Positions 36,451-48,982 are shown, counted from the stretch's first letter. The stretch is DNA of 64,000 bases from Polytrichum commune (GCA_950295325.1 OX485804.1:67680033-67744032); one strand, 5' to 3'. Numbers and translations: made by a program. Notes: generated by a model not told the origin, from the letters alone.

Positions 36451-37092
36451 TGGACCAAACAATTTGCACTCATTTCTTTGGGACCTACTTTTGCTAAAGC
36501 CACTTGTGGTGATGCGCCGCCAAACTTCTCTTTGGGACCATCGGCTTCAATGCTCTTGCAAACTTGATGGTCCCCACCATGTCCTCAAGAAGCCTTGGGG
36601 ACTTAAACAAGGCATCCACCACCCGCTTTTAAAACCCCACCTAAAAGGATGCATTTCTTAGAAAGTTCGTCCGTTTTAGGTGTATCCTTCATTTGTGCGT
36701 TTGAATAGCGCACATAGGCCTTAAGAGGCCCCGGGTGCCTCATTAGCACCAAATTCATTCCAACATCAATACCTTCCAAGCATTTCGAATTGGAATTTCA
36801 ATCCAACATTAATGCCCTCCAAGGTTTTGGGTGTTTTCGGTATTCTAGGCCCCAAATGTTTTTTGAGGTTTGCGGGAGCCCTTTTCAAAGCACTCCTCCA
36901 TTTTCCTTACCAAATCCACCCTCATGCCCACCATTGTCATTGGAACCAATGGTATGGTCAAATTCCACTTGCACATGATCCTTGTTCCAATTTGAGCCTC
37001 ACAACCTTTTGGAAACCCCGGGCTCACCATCATAACCCGCATTTATGATACCCATGTTTTCCTCAAAGTGCGAGCTTAAAACTTGGAACCCT

Positions 37093-37104
37093 GCTCTGAT
37101 ACCA
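37093..37104 (-). promoter_or_regulatory. Primer-binding site, initiator tRNA-Met
   Basis: On the minus strand TGGTATCAGAGC starts two bases after the 5' LTR ends. It is the complement of the 3' end of plant initiator tRNA-Met and the commonest primer site of plant LTR elements. Confidence 0.93.
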
Positions 37105-37106
37105 AG

Positions 37107-38075
37107 TGTCGCAACCCTTGCTAGCCCCCCTTGACCATCTTGCCAATTTTCAATTCTAGCAAAGGTTACGAGTGCCTAACCCTTCGCATACCGCCATGCT
37201 AATGGTTAGCTCCTCTAACCCCGGACCAATAGTTCATAGGAGGGAACCAACCCTCCTACTTTGCTTTCGGGACTCACCCCTTAATCGGTAACCCATTTCC
37301 CCAATGTGGACTTCCATCCATGGAAGTCCAATCCTATGTTGATCATCGCGTTGCCGGAGCAACACTACAACAACCCGAACCATACTAGGCAACTATGGCC
37401 TCACAATGGGCCAATGCCCATGGAGGCCTTGCCGTTCGGCCTCGGGTGGGTGAGGCCACACCACCTCACCCATATAAGCCTCTAGGACTCTACGCGGGGC
37501 CCCTACCCCACCGTCAACCAACCTCTTGTCTCTCTACCAAGAGTTGGGGCCAAGTGGACATTTTCCCTTAGCCGTTGGGCCTAGAAGCCCCCACAGCTTC
37601 AGACCATCATAACTTCCTTGTATGATGTCTGATTCCAGCAACCAACCACTCCATCTTCATCTACGCTTCACGTAGATGCTGATGAACTCCTCACTTGCTC
37701 CATTTGAGCAAGTCTTGAGGAAGTTATGCCTGTTTGAACCCTGGCAGTCCCGGGAATCACTCCCAGGCACTGCTGCACCAGGGCGCTGTCCCGGGACAGC
37801 GCCCCACTCAAATGGCCATAACTCCTAGCTCACACCTCCGATTGAGGTGTTCTTGAGCATTCTAGAATCACCACGCCATGAGCTACGCATAATGGCCTTA
37901 CCCTTGTGCCTCCTAGTCTTCGTGGATGGGAGGCGTTCCCAACGCCCGGGGCCCTCACCCACACTAGGATCACTTGGGCCCTCTCACCAACGGCGCCACA
38001 AGTCCCGGGTGTCACTCCGGGGTCCCCCTTGTGCCCATGGTGTTTCGGGCACTCCTCATGGAGAGGTGCGCGACA
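37107..38075 (-). repeat. 5' LTR of the 7.5 kb retrotransposon
   Basis: This 969 bp repeat matches 30568-31536 base for base as far as can be read. It carries the promoter side of the element on the minus strand. Confidence 0.95.
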
Positions 38076-38080
38076 CTAAC

Positions 38081-38753
38081 ACAACTAATCCATCTAGAAC
38101 CTTTATATGCAAAACCGAGTCTAACATGGCTCTATGTCTATGAGCACTGTATATGTTCATATACTCTAAGATTTGAAAGCAGATTATATTGATGCCACAG
38201 GTTTGAAAATTCTGACATCCTATTTTATTTATTCTGGTGGTAAAACTGCGATACAATCTAATCTGAATGATTCTAAACTCCCTCTATAGAAGTATTCCGC
38301 CAATGAATAATGACGAACGTTATTAAGTACTGACATTGTAGGAATGGCCGCCAATCCATTTATCACTATCACAGGATTAGAAATGCATAACAGCTTTTGA
38401 GTGTTTATAATTTGGGTATATCTATAAATGTTTCATTTTTGGTTCCTAAAATTTTATAGACAAATCCACATCTGACACTCTCACTTTAATAGTTCATCTA
38501 AATGCATCTACAAGCCGTCTTATAGTTCCTTCAATTGGACATCAACTTTATAATCTAAATTTTTACCCCTACTAATCGGATCAACTAGTCCTAGCCTATA
38601 AATTCTTGAAATTACTTGTAACTAAATCCATACAATAATTCCTCTTCTAACCGCTCTCTGTTCGAGTACTAATACTGTCGTTATTTCTCTCATGTCCCTC
38701 ATTGACTTCGCTTTTGATAAGTGCAAGTGATCTTCAACTTGGATTGAGGTACA
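38081..38753. other. Gene-free stretch between the LTR element and MULE copy 1
   Basis: About 670 AT-rich bases hold no credible frame. Before the LTR insertion this DNA lay directly upstream of ParB-methyltransferase copy 2, so it should contain that gene's original promoter and possibly 5' UTR exons. It also contains the 5' flank of the MULE gene at 38754. I could not find a transposon terminal inverted repeat in it. Confidence 0.5.
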
Positions 38754-41700
38754 ATGGCGTTTGTTCGTGCAGATTTTCATTCCGTACCAGTCTCCTTTCC
38801 TTTGGGAGAAGATGGTCTTGCAATGGTTACTGGTACTACACTTAGTCTCAGGTTCAACTTTCGTGAAGCCACTCTCTACGTTGAGGAAGAAGTTTTTGAC
38901 GATCTAACCGGTGAACTTTCACATGCCGTTGGCCAGTTGTCCAGAAAAAATGATGTGGGGACGTTCTGGTTGCTGAATCCAAGAAAGTATCGGGTGTACG
39001 GAGTCTCTGAGTCAGTACTAGATGCATCTACTGAACTTCTAACTTCTCGAGAGTCGTCCACAGTTTGCATTGAGACCCCGGTGTCATCCAAGGTCAAAGT
39101 AGAGCCCGGTCTTGATACAATACATGAATTGAGTGATGACACGGAGAATGAGGTTGAGTTATTACGTCCGGTTAGGAAAGTCGATAGGGCTCTTTCTCCA
39201 CAAGCAACGCGCCGGGAGGCGACTCTACCTGTTAGTCCATCACGTACCTCTACTCCGTCCAATATTGTGCCAAAACCTGTTGGCAGCATTGTTCATTCTT
39301 TGATGAAACTTAGTGCTCGTAAACGGTCAAAGAATGTTCTATCTCGAATTGATTTCAATGCAATGAAACTCCAGCAGGTTGATTTTCTTCCTCCTTGTTA
39401 TAACGGCGACATTATCTTTGAGTTTCCGCCTTTAGGTGTCCACGGCCAGAACTCCAAGGCCAAGCAGCTTCGTGGAATGGATAGAAGATATGATGGCCAT
39501 GCTTGGTCTCGCACTATCACGTCTAATATTCGGAACGACTTCAATCTTCTATTTCGTATGTCCTCATGTCTTGGCCACCTCCGCTGTGACAATGTTACAT
39601 GTGAGTACCTTGGACGAGACCATCGAACGGCCGGTGTGAACGAGACAGAGTGGGAAGGGTTGTCCGAGAAGGTCTTTGAAGTTGGGTCCACCCCTCCTAC
39701 GGGTTCAACAGTTGTTTGCAAAACGTGTAATGTCCCTCCTACTTGTGTTGCCGTATGCCCTGCAAAGATTTACTACGTGACTGCCGCACCTCACATGACA
39801 AAGGCTTGTGTGCACTTGGGATCTCACGACCACCCTGTGAAGTCTGGCGATCATCGTGACTTTATCGAGCTGACGGAGAGCTTGATTGGTGAGCAAGTCG
39901 AACGGACTCCATCAGCTACACGTTCCGCCATTGTGCTTGAAACGGCGAAGGAAGTACTTGGCCCACTCCTTCTGGCTAAAGAAGGTGAGGAACGCAAGAC
40001 CTTGGATCTGGACCAACTGCTCCCTATTTTTGATCGATGCAAGCACCTAACCTCACCGAACATTCGGAACTCAATCTCAACATTTAAGGCAATGCGACGC
40101 TTTGGAGTCATGGATAGCATTACAATGCTACGTGGCTCTAGCAACTGGAACTATGTTCAAAAGAACATGTTTCCGGGGCAAGGAGAAGATCTGGACAAGG
40201 TCTTCGTCTTCAAGATGTCTGAAGTCGGGCCGGGCAGTGGAGTCGACCTCGTCAAGCGAATGCAGGCCGGCGGTGACCTAGAGAACGCATGGATAATGTT
40301 TGACCATGTCAAACGTGTCCGGTCCTGGACAACAATGGCTTGCCACGTGTACGGTTCCACATATTGCCGGGTCATGACTATCGCAGTCTGTGACATGCAG
40401 TCGGAGGACGTGGCAGCCCAATAAGTTGTATGGAAGAATCTGAATGCTGTCATGGCTCGTCACGGTGTCCAATCAGTCAATTTCAAGGGCTTTATGGCCG
40501 ATAGTGCCCAGGCCAATTGGAATGCTGTTCGTATCATATATGGAAGTGGAGATGCAACTGAGAAGATGGTGGATAAAGAGAGGACTTGTCTTTTCCATTG
40601 GACGCAGTCCTTGGAAAAGCACACCAAGGCCGACATCCGTCAAGACCTCTAATCCCAACATCAAAAACTCTGCCAACAGTACAAGAATGCCAAGTCCATG
40701 GCGGAGGCTGAGACTAAGTATCTTGCAATTCGAGCATGGTGGACGTCATCCGGTGCTGCATCTGAACAAGGCCTACCTCGACTGGAGCTTTGGCTTGCCT
40801 TCTGGCATTTCCGTTACCGCCAATGGGGTGGATTTATGGAGTTGGTAAGTCCGCTATTTTCTTCTACCTATTTTCTATGCATCATTGTGCATACTACTTC
40901 CACATGTATCCCACCATTACGCTAATCTGTGACAATTATTTGATTGCAGGACCTCAGTGAGGACGAACTTGCTGAAATGCCATCTTGTAACCTTGCAGAA
41001 TCTATCCATAACAAGTGGAAACAACAATCGGGCGATCGGGGCAGCGATTTGTTTGTGGCTACAGTGGATGACTTCGTGCGTGCCTTCATGCAGTGTGTTG
41101 CATATTACCAATTCCTCAAAGGAGAGCGCCCTGGTACTGGACCATCAAAGGAGGAATTGAAGCTCAGACGTGCTCAAAGGTCGGCGGCTCGAACAGGAAA
41201 CTCGAAACAGCTTCACGAGGCCTTCTTGAATATGCCTGGCGCCGACGAGTGGTGCACCAGAACTCCTCACCTTGAAGGGGAAGAGGTATTTGTTTCTCTT
41301 AAACGAAAACCAGATACCGCGTTTGGTTCTGAACTTGAGTCTCACAGGCCTGACAAGATCAGCATATCCAGACCGCGCGTCCAAACCAGATCAGCGCTCA
41401 ATAACAACAACTCTCCACCACCTCTGGTAGTTCCGGATTCTCCTACAACTACCGATCACGAGGAGCTAAATCTTCCAACACACAACCCTACTCAGCAGCT
41501 TGATCGCTACCACGTCACTGCAGTTGAGGAGACAGCATGCAACCCTTCTGAATGGCATATCGCACGCCTACAAAAGACATCCGCCAAGGCGTGCTTTGCT
41601 CAACAAGCAATCACCAAGAAGAAGTGCATCGCACGGATTGTGCAGGATGGGAAGAGCACTGCCGCTCCAACCTACACGGGCTTGATGGACAACTACAAGA

Positions 41701-42401
41701 AGAATAGGAAGGAGTCTATGCAGTTCTTCTTCTGTAATGACGACATTGAGAGATGCGTCAAGGGCATAAAACGGAAGTGGGTGGTGTCAAGGCCGGCGGT
41801 TCCAGAGGTATGGCCGGTTATGTTGGGGACCAACTTATCTTGCAAAGAGATCATGTCTTTGGAAAATGCAGGCTTTAGACTACCCCAGCGGAAGGAGATG
41901 TCCCCTACAAGACTCTTTCAGGACCAAGCTTTATCTGTGGACTTATCAGTTTACACGACTCCGGCATATCCAGACGAGTTTCCCACCCGCAGGTCTGGCA
42001 AGAATATCCGGCGCAACAAGAAGGCCCCGTCAACCAAGCATGCCAATAATTGTGCATCGGCCCTATCATTCAGAGGCACCGTGCGCAAATTGTGCATGCT
42101 CCCAGCCCCTGCCCTTGGATGCATCGTCTCATTGGATTCGGGCACACCTCCGAAAGTCCAGCAGTACTACCTAACCATATCGCAGCTGCCCGCATGCACT
42201 TGCACGTATTTCAAGGAGATGTCGAGAAATGCTATTGGAAAGCGGGGTCAATGGGCCAACTGTAAGCACTTGTATTATTTGTTTACAGTCATTTGTGGTT
42301 TGGATTCAGAATCCGACACATTCATTCACGCAGCTAGTTTTAGCTTCAACGAAGTGAAGAGAATTTTAGAGAGTGGCTTACTAAAGTATTTGTCTTCTTA
42401 G
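38754..42401 (+). pseudogene. MULE-like transposase with N-terminal Zn cluster and C-terminal SWIM finger, copy 1
   Basis: The ATG at 38754 opens a long frame with one intron (40845-40949). The N-terminal 200 residues are element-specific. A Cys/His-rich block then follows (PPLGVHGQN, KRYDGHAWSRT, CLGHLRCDNVTCEYL, CKTCNVPPTCVAVCPAKIYY), perhaps a WRKY/GCM-type zinc fold. The transposase region has MTIAVCDMQSED, GFMADSAQANWN and CLFHWTQSLEKHTK (the C..H near the third acidic residue is typical of MULEs). After the intron comes AEMPSCNLAESIHNKW. The C-terminus has a SWIM finger, CTCTYFKEMS..CKHLYYLF. Stops at 40422-40424 (TAA) and 40650-40652 (TAA where copy 2 has CAA) break it. Terminal inverted repeats were not found. 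The MULE assignment rests on domain order. Confidence 0.72.
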
Positions 42402-44219
42402 AGTTCAGTGTATCGTCAAAGAAACGTATGTATGCAGCATTTGATTTAATCATGAAGTAGTGAGACTAAAAGGGCCACTACAAGATATTTTATGTATCAC
42501 TGTGTTTCTTGAACTGGAAGCTTCATTTTAATTTCATTCTAATAATCTAGAAACCGTAGGTATCTTATAGCTACTGCGTATAAACACTTTTGGACTAGAA
42601 ACAAATCAAGCAGGTCACTTCTTTCGACAATTTCTTCTATCCACTCTACTTCAAACACTGAGAGAGTGATAGTTCTTTCTTGACTTCATCCTCCGCACAA
42701 GTTTATCCTTACAAGACACGAATAATACACTTATACCTATAAATGGTGGTATACCTCACTCCTCTCTCATCGTACACCACATCTACCACCTGGTCATCTC
42801 CGATCATACACAAGCCCCTCTAACTTCTTGTTCTGTATGAGTTTCAAGCCGCGCTTATATGTTGATGTCAAGGCAACTTCATCCACTACTTCGTTCAAAA
42901 CTTGGTTCCTTCGGGGTCGTCCTACGTTGTCTTTCATCCATTCAACGTCGTCCCACATTGTCATTTATCCATTCGACGTCGTCTTACGTTGTCCTTCATC
43001 CATTCCACGTCGTCCTATGTTGTCATTCACCTATTCGGTGTCGTCCTCCACTGTCATTCATCTGTCCAACGATGTCTTTCGCTGTCCTTCATCCCTTGTC
43101 TAAATTTCTTCATACTAACTAATTGATCTAAATCTAATTTCTATTTACTGACTTCCTTTCTACTTAGGCCACAAATGTTAATCCAACCGCGAGCGGTTTG
43201 ATTACTTCACGTGGGTAAATAATAACATGTTTCTAAAAGATAAAAACTACTTGAGAAGGATCTACGCACAACCGCGTAGTAACACCTTCTCTGTATCCGC
43301 CTATAGATTATTCTTGCTTTATCACTAGCTCAATTTGGGATAGCACCAGTCAATGTAACCAACCGGATTCGAACCCGGGTTGGTCCAGACCTAATACCAG
43401 TCTCTTACACAACTCACATCCACAGGCGGATGTCTCAAAAACTAACAGTCACCTATATATTGACTAATTCTAACCACTAACTTCTTCTTTTTTGTAGATT
43501 GTGGGCCTTAATTCAACCCGTTAGCGGTTTGAGTGGCTCACAGCCTTCTCTACTTTTCTTGACTTAATCTTCAATCTCATTCATCTCAAAAAATGCCAAT
43601 GTAGTTGATTTTTGCTGCATAGAAATACTCCACAATGTTTGTCAATATTGATTACAACTCATTACATTTTACATACCCTAACAAGCTACCACCAGATTTC
43701 ATCATTTCCCACTCTCGAAGTACATCCCAAAAACAACTTTGCAACGATCACCGTGGACGAATTTCCCACGGTAATAGGTCCTAAATTTTACTATAATTAG
43801 AAATTAATTTGCAAAAATATGATTTTTTTAATCTTCAATGAACTCTAATCTATTTTTTGATCTCAAAAATCCAAAACTTACTGCTCACCGCTCACCGCTC
43901 ATTGCTCCCCGCTCGCAAAATAGCTTCGTCCACTGCTAATCCAACCAGCTCCTTAGCCTCAGCTAATCCAACCAACTCCTTAGGTAGCAGCAGCTAATCT
44001 AACCAGCTCCTTAGTCAAGCTAATCCCACTAACCACTACCTAATTCCACTACTTCCCCAAAGCCCCTTATCTAATTGCCTCCCTAATTCCACTAATTCCC
44101 CTAAGACCCCCTTACCTAATTCACTACTTAATTCCACTATTCTTCTAGCTCTAAGAGCTCAAAATCCTAGAGAGGAGAGGGAGAGAGGAAGGAAGAGGAA
44201 AGGGAGACAGTGAGGAGGG
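42402..44219. other. Gene-free stretch 3' of MULE copy 1
   Basis: About 1.8 kb has no credible gene. It should include the 3' end of the MULE. It holds a minisatellite (42915-43105), a B-box-like sequence near 43372-43395 and simple repeats of CTAATCCAACCAGCTCCTTAG near 43935-44010. Confidence 0.5.
42915..43105. repeat. ~31 bp minisatellite (about 6 units)
   Basis: Units follow the pattern TTCATCCATTCGACGTCGTC, then YTACGTTGTC, with each copy changed at several positions. It is open in all three plus frames because the unit lacks stops. It is not a gene. Confidence 0.75.
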
Positions 44220-45640
44220 GATGAGGAGAGAGGGATGTGGGAACACGCGAACACCAAAATATCCGGATTGGCGTTTTTAAGTGCCCAATCCGGTTTTGTC
44301 CGGATGACCCTAGTATCGTCCAGGGATTCTGTGAAGTGTAGGAGGTTTAGAACTCTCCGTACCCGCTTACCTTCTACTCCTTAGCCGAATTTCCGGAAAC
44401 CCCGGTTTCCAGACTTTCGGTCTTTTGGACACTCTTCTTCTTCCGGAGTTTGCCTTTCCGGATTGTATCTTTAGGTCCTAATTATAATACTTATTCACCC
44501 TTCTAATTCAGATGTACCCCTCTATGTTCTACCCTCTAGAATAGGTGGTTTCTTCCGGTGAAGACGTCCCTTATAAGATTGGGATCCGGATATTCCCTCA
44601 CAACCAATCCGGATTGGCCAAATCCGTCTTGGCAGGTCACACAGAGAGACCCGGATTATATCTTAGGACCGCAACGACCGGAGTATTCCAGATCCCAACC
44701 AGAGATCTGACTCGACGGGATAAGTGGGTGATCCGTACCACTTTCCGGATTGTCCCGTTCACAAGCGGTGAGACCTCTTCAGAAGATCAAATCGGCGCAA
44801 GTCCGGATTCCTTCCGGATCTTTGCCCAGTCCTCCCCACGTCTATCTCACCTAGACGTTACCCAAACCTCCGGAACAATGAGGTCCCCTCCCACTACGCT
44901 CCGGAGATGGCCTCCAACCTGGAATCCTAACTGTTCCGGTCCTTTCCTCCTCCTTCTGATGGATCGATCCGGCTACCACTTCCTGGGATTCTATTCAATC
45001 TGAGCTAACTGGGCGATCCGTACCACTTTCCGGATTGGTCCGTCTAAGGGCGGTGGGACCTCTTCAGAAGTTCGGATGGCGCAAGTCCGGATCCCCTCCG
45101 GATCTTGCCCAATCCTCCCAGCGGCTATCCCACCTAGACGTTACCCAACCATCCGGAATAGTGAGGTTTCCCTCCCACTACACACAGAGAGGATCCGCAA
45201 GGCGATAACTAGGTCTGATCCGGGTCTCTTCTCCTATGCCCTATCCGGAACTCCTATCCCCTCATGCTCTCCCTCTTCCGCTAACAATCTCAGAATCATT
45301 CGTACGCAAAATCAAATAAGGACAATCAAGGAGGTGAGAGATCAAAAGAGTTTATTGGAGTAGGAGCGATCAAAATAAAACAATGGAGAAGGAACCCTTC
45401 TCCAACTCCTTATTCAGCCTTTAGTAGAGGCCCTAGAATCCCTAAACTGAGGGCGGCGGCCCAGGCGGCCGCCGCTACAAAAAAACCCTAACTGCATCCG
45501 TTCTCCCGGTTTTCCCGGATCAAGATCCGGATTTTCCGTTGACAAAACCCAAGGGAGAATTTTATTCCTCATCTTCAAAAACTCCTATGTCCTATCTTCC
45601 TACCTCTATTATGCCTAACTAATCTAACTACCATCCTAAG
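44220..45640. repeat. TCCGGA-rich non-coding region with a diverged 280 bp duplication
   Basis: The stretches 44725-44900 and 45005-45180 are diverged copies. They share GATCCGTACCACTTTCCGG, ACCTCTTCAGAAG, GGCGCAAGTCCGGAT and CACCTAGACGTTACCCAA. The hexamer TCCGGA and close variants recur in almost every line here and on into the gag-like gene, suggesting one element. It may be the 3' UTR/LTR side of that minus-strand element, but no LTR pair was recognised. Confidence 0.55.
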
Positions 45641-47817
45641 CTAAGAAGAGCGGTGCTTCTTCTGAGCTGCTCCCTCCTTCGAATGGCTGCCGAGTCCACT
45701 GACGGCGGATGAGCCCCCTCTCGGCGATGCCTTCTGCAGCCGCGTGAGCATCCTCCTCATGTTTGGAGAAGGGACAATCTCATCCTCCGAGTCCGCTGCT
45801 TTCTCGGTCCGCGGTGTTCCGGATCCTGGTGTTCTGGAATCGGTACTTCGCTTTCGGACGCTCCGGATCGGGGAAGGATTGCTTCCGGTGCGCTGTTCCG
45901 GATTCTGTCCGCCCGAGATCGAGGCAGTCCGCGGATCCCTGTTGGAGGCCGCCCTTGAGGGTGGCGGAGGGAATGGGCTAACCATCTGGCAGTCCGGAGG
46001 AGACGACGGCGAGGCTTGGGTCATAGGGGCCTTCCCCCTACTCGGAGTTGCCTCTCGATCCAAAGTCTGGTGCTATATCGGCGTCCTAGCTCTGTCCGGA
46101 GTCCGGGACTGGTCCGAGGTCCGTGGGACAGGGGACTGGCCTCGTCCGGATCTAACAGACCCGGTGCTCTTCCACCTCACCTGGGGAGAGCGGATCCTTT
46201 CCGGAGCTCTTCCGGAACTAGCAGGCCGAGAGCCGCCTCCCTGCTGGCTGGGTCCTGCAGACGTCGGCGGATTCTGGACCAGGGCGATTTCACCAACCAC
46301 CTCGTAGAGGGTTCCGGTTGGTGACCCAGGCGGACCTGGATAGAGTACCCGCCGGGGTGTTCCGCTTGGCAGAACCACCTTCTGGATTTCCGCCAGGAGA
46401 TCCTTCATCGTCCGTGAGTATTTCACGAGGATGGGGAGGGTCTGCCTAGCGGAAGCGGGTTCTCCGGACTCCATCATCCGGTCGTAGAGATGCGCCTTGT
46501 TGACGATCTTTGCCGGATGCCCCACCAGCTCCGGATTCGACTGAAGACCACTGCTTGCTCCGCTTTGTACTTCCGGATCTCCTCGCTCTTCTGACTCAGC
46601 TCCTGAGTCATGGCCGCTACCTGTGCGGTGAGGTGAGCATTCTCCGTCTTGGCTTGCTCGAGCTCCTTCCTGTCCGCCCTCTTTGCCAATTCTCGGAGAA
46701 TGTTTCCGGGTCTGCAGTCGTCCAGGGCCTGGTTCGCTCCTCGGACGATGTGTTCCAGCCGGTAGTACTGGTTCTGTAGGTCCTCCAACCCCTCCTGGAC
46801 CCGCTTGAAGGGATTTTCCGGAAAGTCCCAAGCGGAGAGATCCACATTCCGCCAAGTGGTCTCCCGGCTGGGTCCGGGTTCCGGATGATGAGAGATTGGC
46901 CTCTGGAGGGTCGGCGGCGGGCTTCCAGGTGAAGAGGGAGGTGCTTCCGGAATGATGGGGTCACTAGAAGTCTCCGTCTCGAGGTCTCCGGCTTCCGGAT
47001 GGAGCTTGTAGGTGACCTTGTCCGCCGCTATCGTCAGCAGGTCCTCCTCCTCGGCCGTGATGCAGTCGAAGTGCTGATAGAGGTGCAGAATGAAGGGGGA
47101 GAGGAAGGAGGGTTTCCGGCCTATATGGGGGAGGCCCCGCCCTACTATCTCTTGAATTATCAGCCCCCAGTTCACGGGCCGGACTCCGGACATAGCTCCG
47201 AACAGGGTGTTAGCCATGGTAAGGCTAATCCGCTTCGGCTTGTTCGGGTTTAGGATGGGCAGGAGGAACTCTAACACCCTCCGCTCTCTTAGGTTCCGGC
47301 AGTTCCCGGGGTGAAAGCCGTCCTTCAGGTCCGCGTCCCCTCTAAATTTTCCAGCGAACAGGCCGTCGCGGCGGCCGGCCCATCCTTCCGTAATTCCCCT
47401 CGAAAATCCGTAGACCCTATTCCACACATCCGGAGTCCAACTATCCGGATCCCTCCTCTTGGTTCCTCACCATTGATTCCCTCTCTCGAACTTGAACTCC
47501 CGGAGAGTATCTTCCGCTCGGAGGTTCCAGGGTTTGGCGAGCAACCCCGCGCAACCCATAACCCGGAGATCCTCTGCTAGCTCCTGCAGCTCCCCGTCCT
47601 CCCTCGGAATTGTAGGGATGAGGGTTTTGAGCGGAACCGGGATGGGTTCCCTCCGATCCTCTTCCCATGCTTCCGGCATTTTCCTTTCTTCTCTCAATTT
47701 CCGTCTCAATTGCGGAAACTCTCTCCCCTCCGGATTCCCTCTTTTCCGCCTAATTGCTACAGAGTCCCGGCAAGCCAACTGCCGGTGACTGGAAAGTGCA
47801 GAGTCCCAACAATCCAA
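45641..47817 (-). pseudogene. Degraded gag-like/transposon-associated coiled-coil protein
   Basis: One frame runs 47817 to 46474, broken only by TGA at 47467-47469. It shifts frame somewhere in 46480-46560 and continues to 45641, with another stop (TAG) at 46073-46075. The likely start is MPEAWEEDRREP (about 47679). The middle (SGVRPVNWGLIIQEIVGRGL .. FILHLYQHFDCITAEEEDLL) resembles the all-helical N-terminal domains of plant transposon-associated proteins. It is followed by a proline/serine linker and a coiled coil (LEDLQNQYYRLEHIV .. ENAHLTAQVAAMTQELSQK). The tail is Ser/Pro/Arg-rich. I recognise no enzyme domain. The base TGA sits in CAATGGTGAGG, which could also be a splice donor, so an intron is an alternative to a nonsense mutation. 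Confidence 0.5.
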
Positions 47818-48650
47818 CTGCTAGCGGCTCGAAAAAAAAACACAACCTCACCATTCAAACTCTCAACAATTTGCCTCTTGTGAACAGAAAAAAAAAGTGG
47901 GAAGGAGAAGGAAGGGACCCTTAAATATTCTTCCTCCCTCTTTCTTCCCTTATTACCGTTTGGTTTAACGGAAAACGGTTGCTAACCATTTTCCAACGGT
48001 TTTCCCCCAACCGTCATAAATCCGTTGTAACCGCCACTTCTGGACCGTTGGTTAATCTTGGCGCGACCGTTACTTGTTCCGGACCATGATCAAACGGTTC
48101 CCTCCTAATCCAATTTGACGGACCGGTAATAATGCTCCTTTTTACCCTTTTTATCGCGCGGGGCGGATTTAAATTTCCCTATTTCCTAGTACAATTAATT
48201 TACCCTAAGAGACCCTATTGTCCTCATACGGGCAGGGTAAAATACAGAAAATGGATCCATATTTCCGTATTTCATTTTTTCCGTCGAATATTGGACTCCC
48301 ACAAGGGAGAGGGCGCCCGAGACCACAAACCCCTTAACCTTCTCCTACTTAGTAGGACCTTATCCTATCCACTAAACTCTCACCCCCTAAACCAACAAGA
48401 ACATGTTCTAAATCAAACATTTAAATCCAAGGCCCTTCCCCTTGCTTCATCAAACACTACACACTTAACCAAAACACTCCCTAATGTCACTAACCTTCTA
48501 ATTAACCACACAAAATAGGCTTAAGGCCTAAAACATAAATCCACACCAAGCCTCACTTTTTTTATACTTTTGATTGTTTCAATAACATCCAAGTGCAATT
48601 CTAAGTAAATTCTAAAGATAAAACAAATACGAACAACCATTTTGGGCTCA
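47818..48650. promoter_or_regulatory. Upstream region of the gag-like gene (minus-strand promoter candidate)
   Basis: On the minus strand, AATATTTAAGGG (near 47920-47931) could be a TATA box about 110 bases before the start of the open frame. Repeats of AACGGTT/AACCGTT (47950-48110) lie further upstream. From 48120 to 48650 I see only unremarkable AT-rich DNA with no gene. Confidence 0.35.
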
Positions 48651-48654
48651 TAGC

Positions 48655-48982
48655 CTCAAATCATTTCAATCAAAATTTGGCCCTTCAGAGCACTACCTGA
48701 TGACCCTCTCGGATCCGAGAGGGTCCTACCCAGCCAATACACAACAAAGCCGAAACCGAGAACACAAGAAATATAAACTTATAGATACAAGCCTTGAACA
48801 TTACAATCAAAATCTGGCCCTTCATAGCCCTACTCCTTGACCCTCTCGGATCCGAGAGGGTCCTCCCCCAGCCCATACATGTCTAGGACTACACAGAAAA
48901 TATATCAAACATACACTTAAACATACATGCCTTAAACATTTCAATCAAAATTTGGCCCTTCATAGTCCTCCTCCTTGACCCT
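48655..48982. repeat. ~139 bp palindromic satellite, array C part 1
   Basis: Two full units (palindromes near 48712 and 48851) and a third cut off at TTGACCCT by a solo LTR. The array resumes at 49888 within the palindrome, sharing the ACCCT target duplication. Confidence 0.9.

Larger units (their letters stand above)
30568..38075 (-). mobile_element. Complete LTR retrotransposon (7,508 bp), recent, coding-defective
   Basis: Two 969 bp LTRs (30568-31536 and 37107-38075), identical as far as I can read, have TGTCGC..GCGACA ends and a 5 bp TSD CTAAC (30563-30567 and 38076-38080). On the minus strand a primer-binding site for initiator tRNA-Met (TGGTATCAGAGC, 37093-37104) follows the 5' LTR. 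A purine-rich tract precedes the 3' LTR. The internal region has only protease, reverse-transcriptase-edge, RNase H and integrase remnants. The order protease-RT-RNase H-integrase is Ty3/gypsy. Identical LTRs with a wrecked pol imply recent mobilisation in trans by a relative. Confidence 0.95.

Noticed and set aside
36112..36462. 116-codon minus-strand frame with many cysteines
   Set aside because: It is generated by the ~56 bp tandem repeat; the cysteines are not in a zinc-knuckle spacing, so I do not call it gag.
43362..43400. Minus-strand GGTTCGAATCC, like a tRNA/SINE B box
   Set aside because: The T-stem does not pair fully, no A box lies at the right distance, and no cloverleaf can be drawn, so I do not call a tRNA or SINE.
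45744..46324. Plus-strand frames of 102-187 codons
   Set aside because: Antisense to the gag-like gene in GC-rich, TCCGGA-rich DNA where stop codons are rare.
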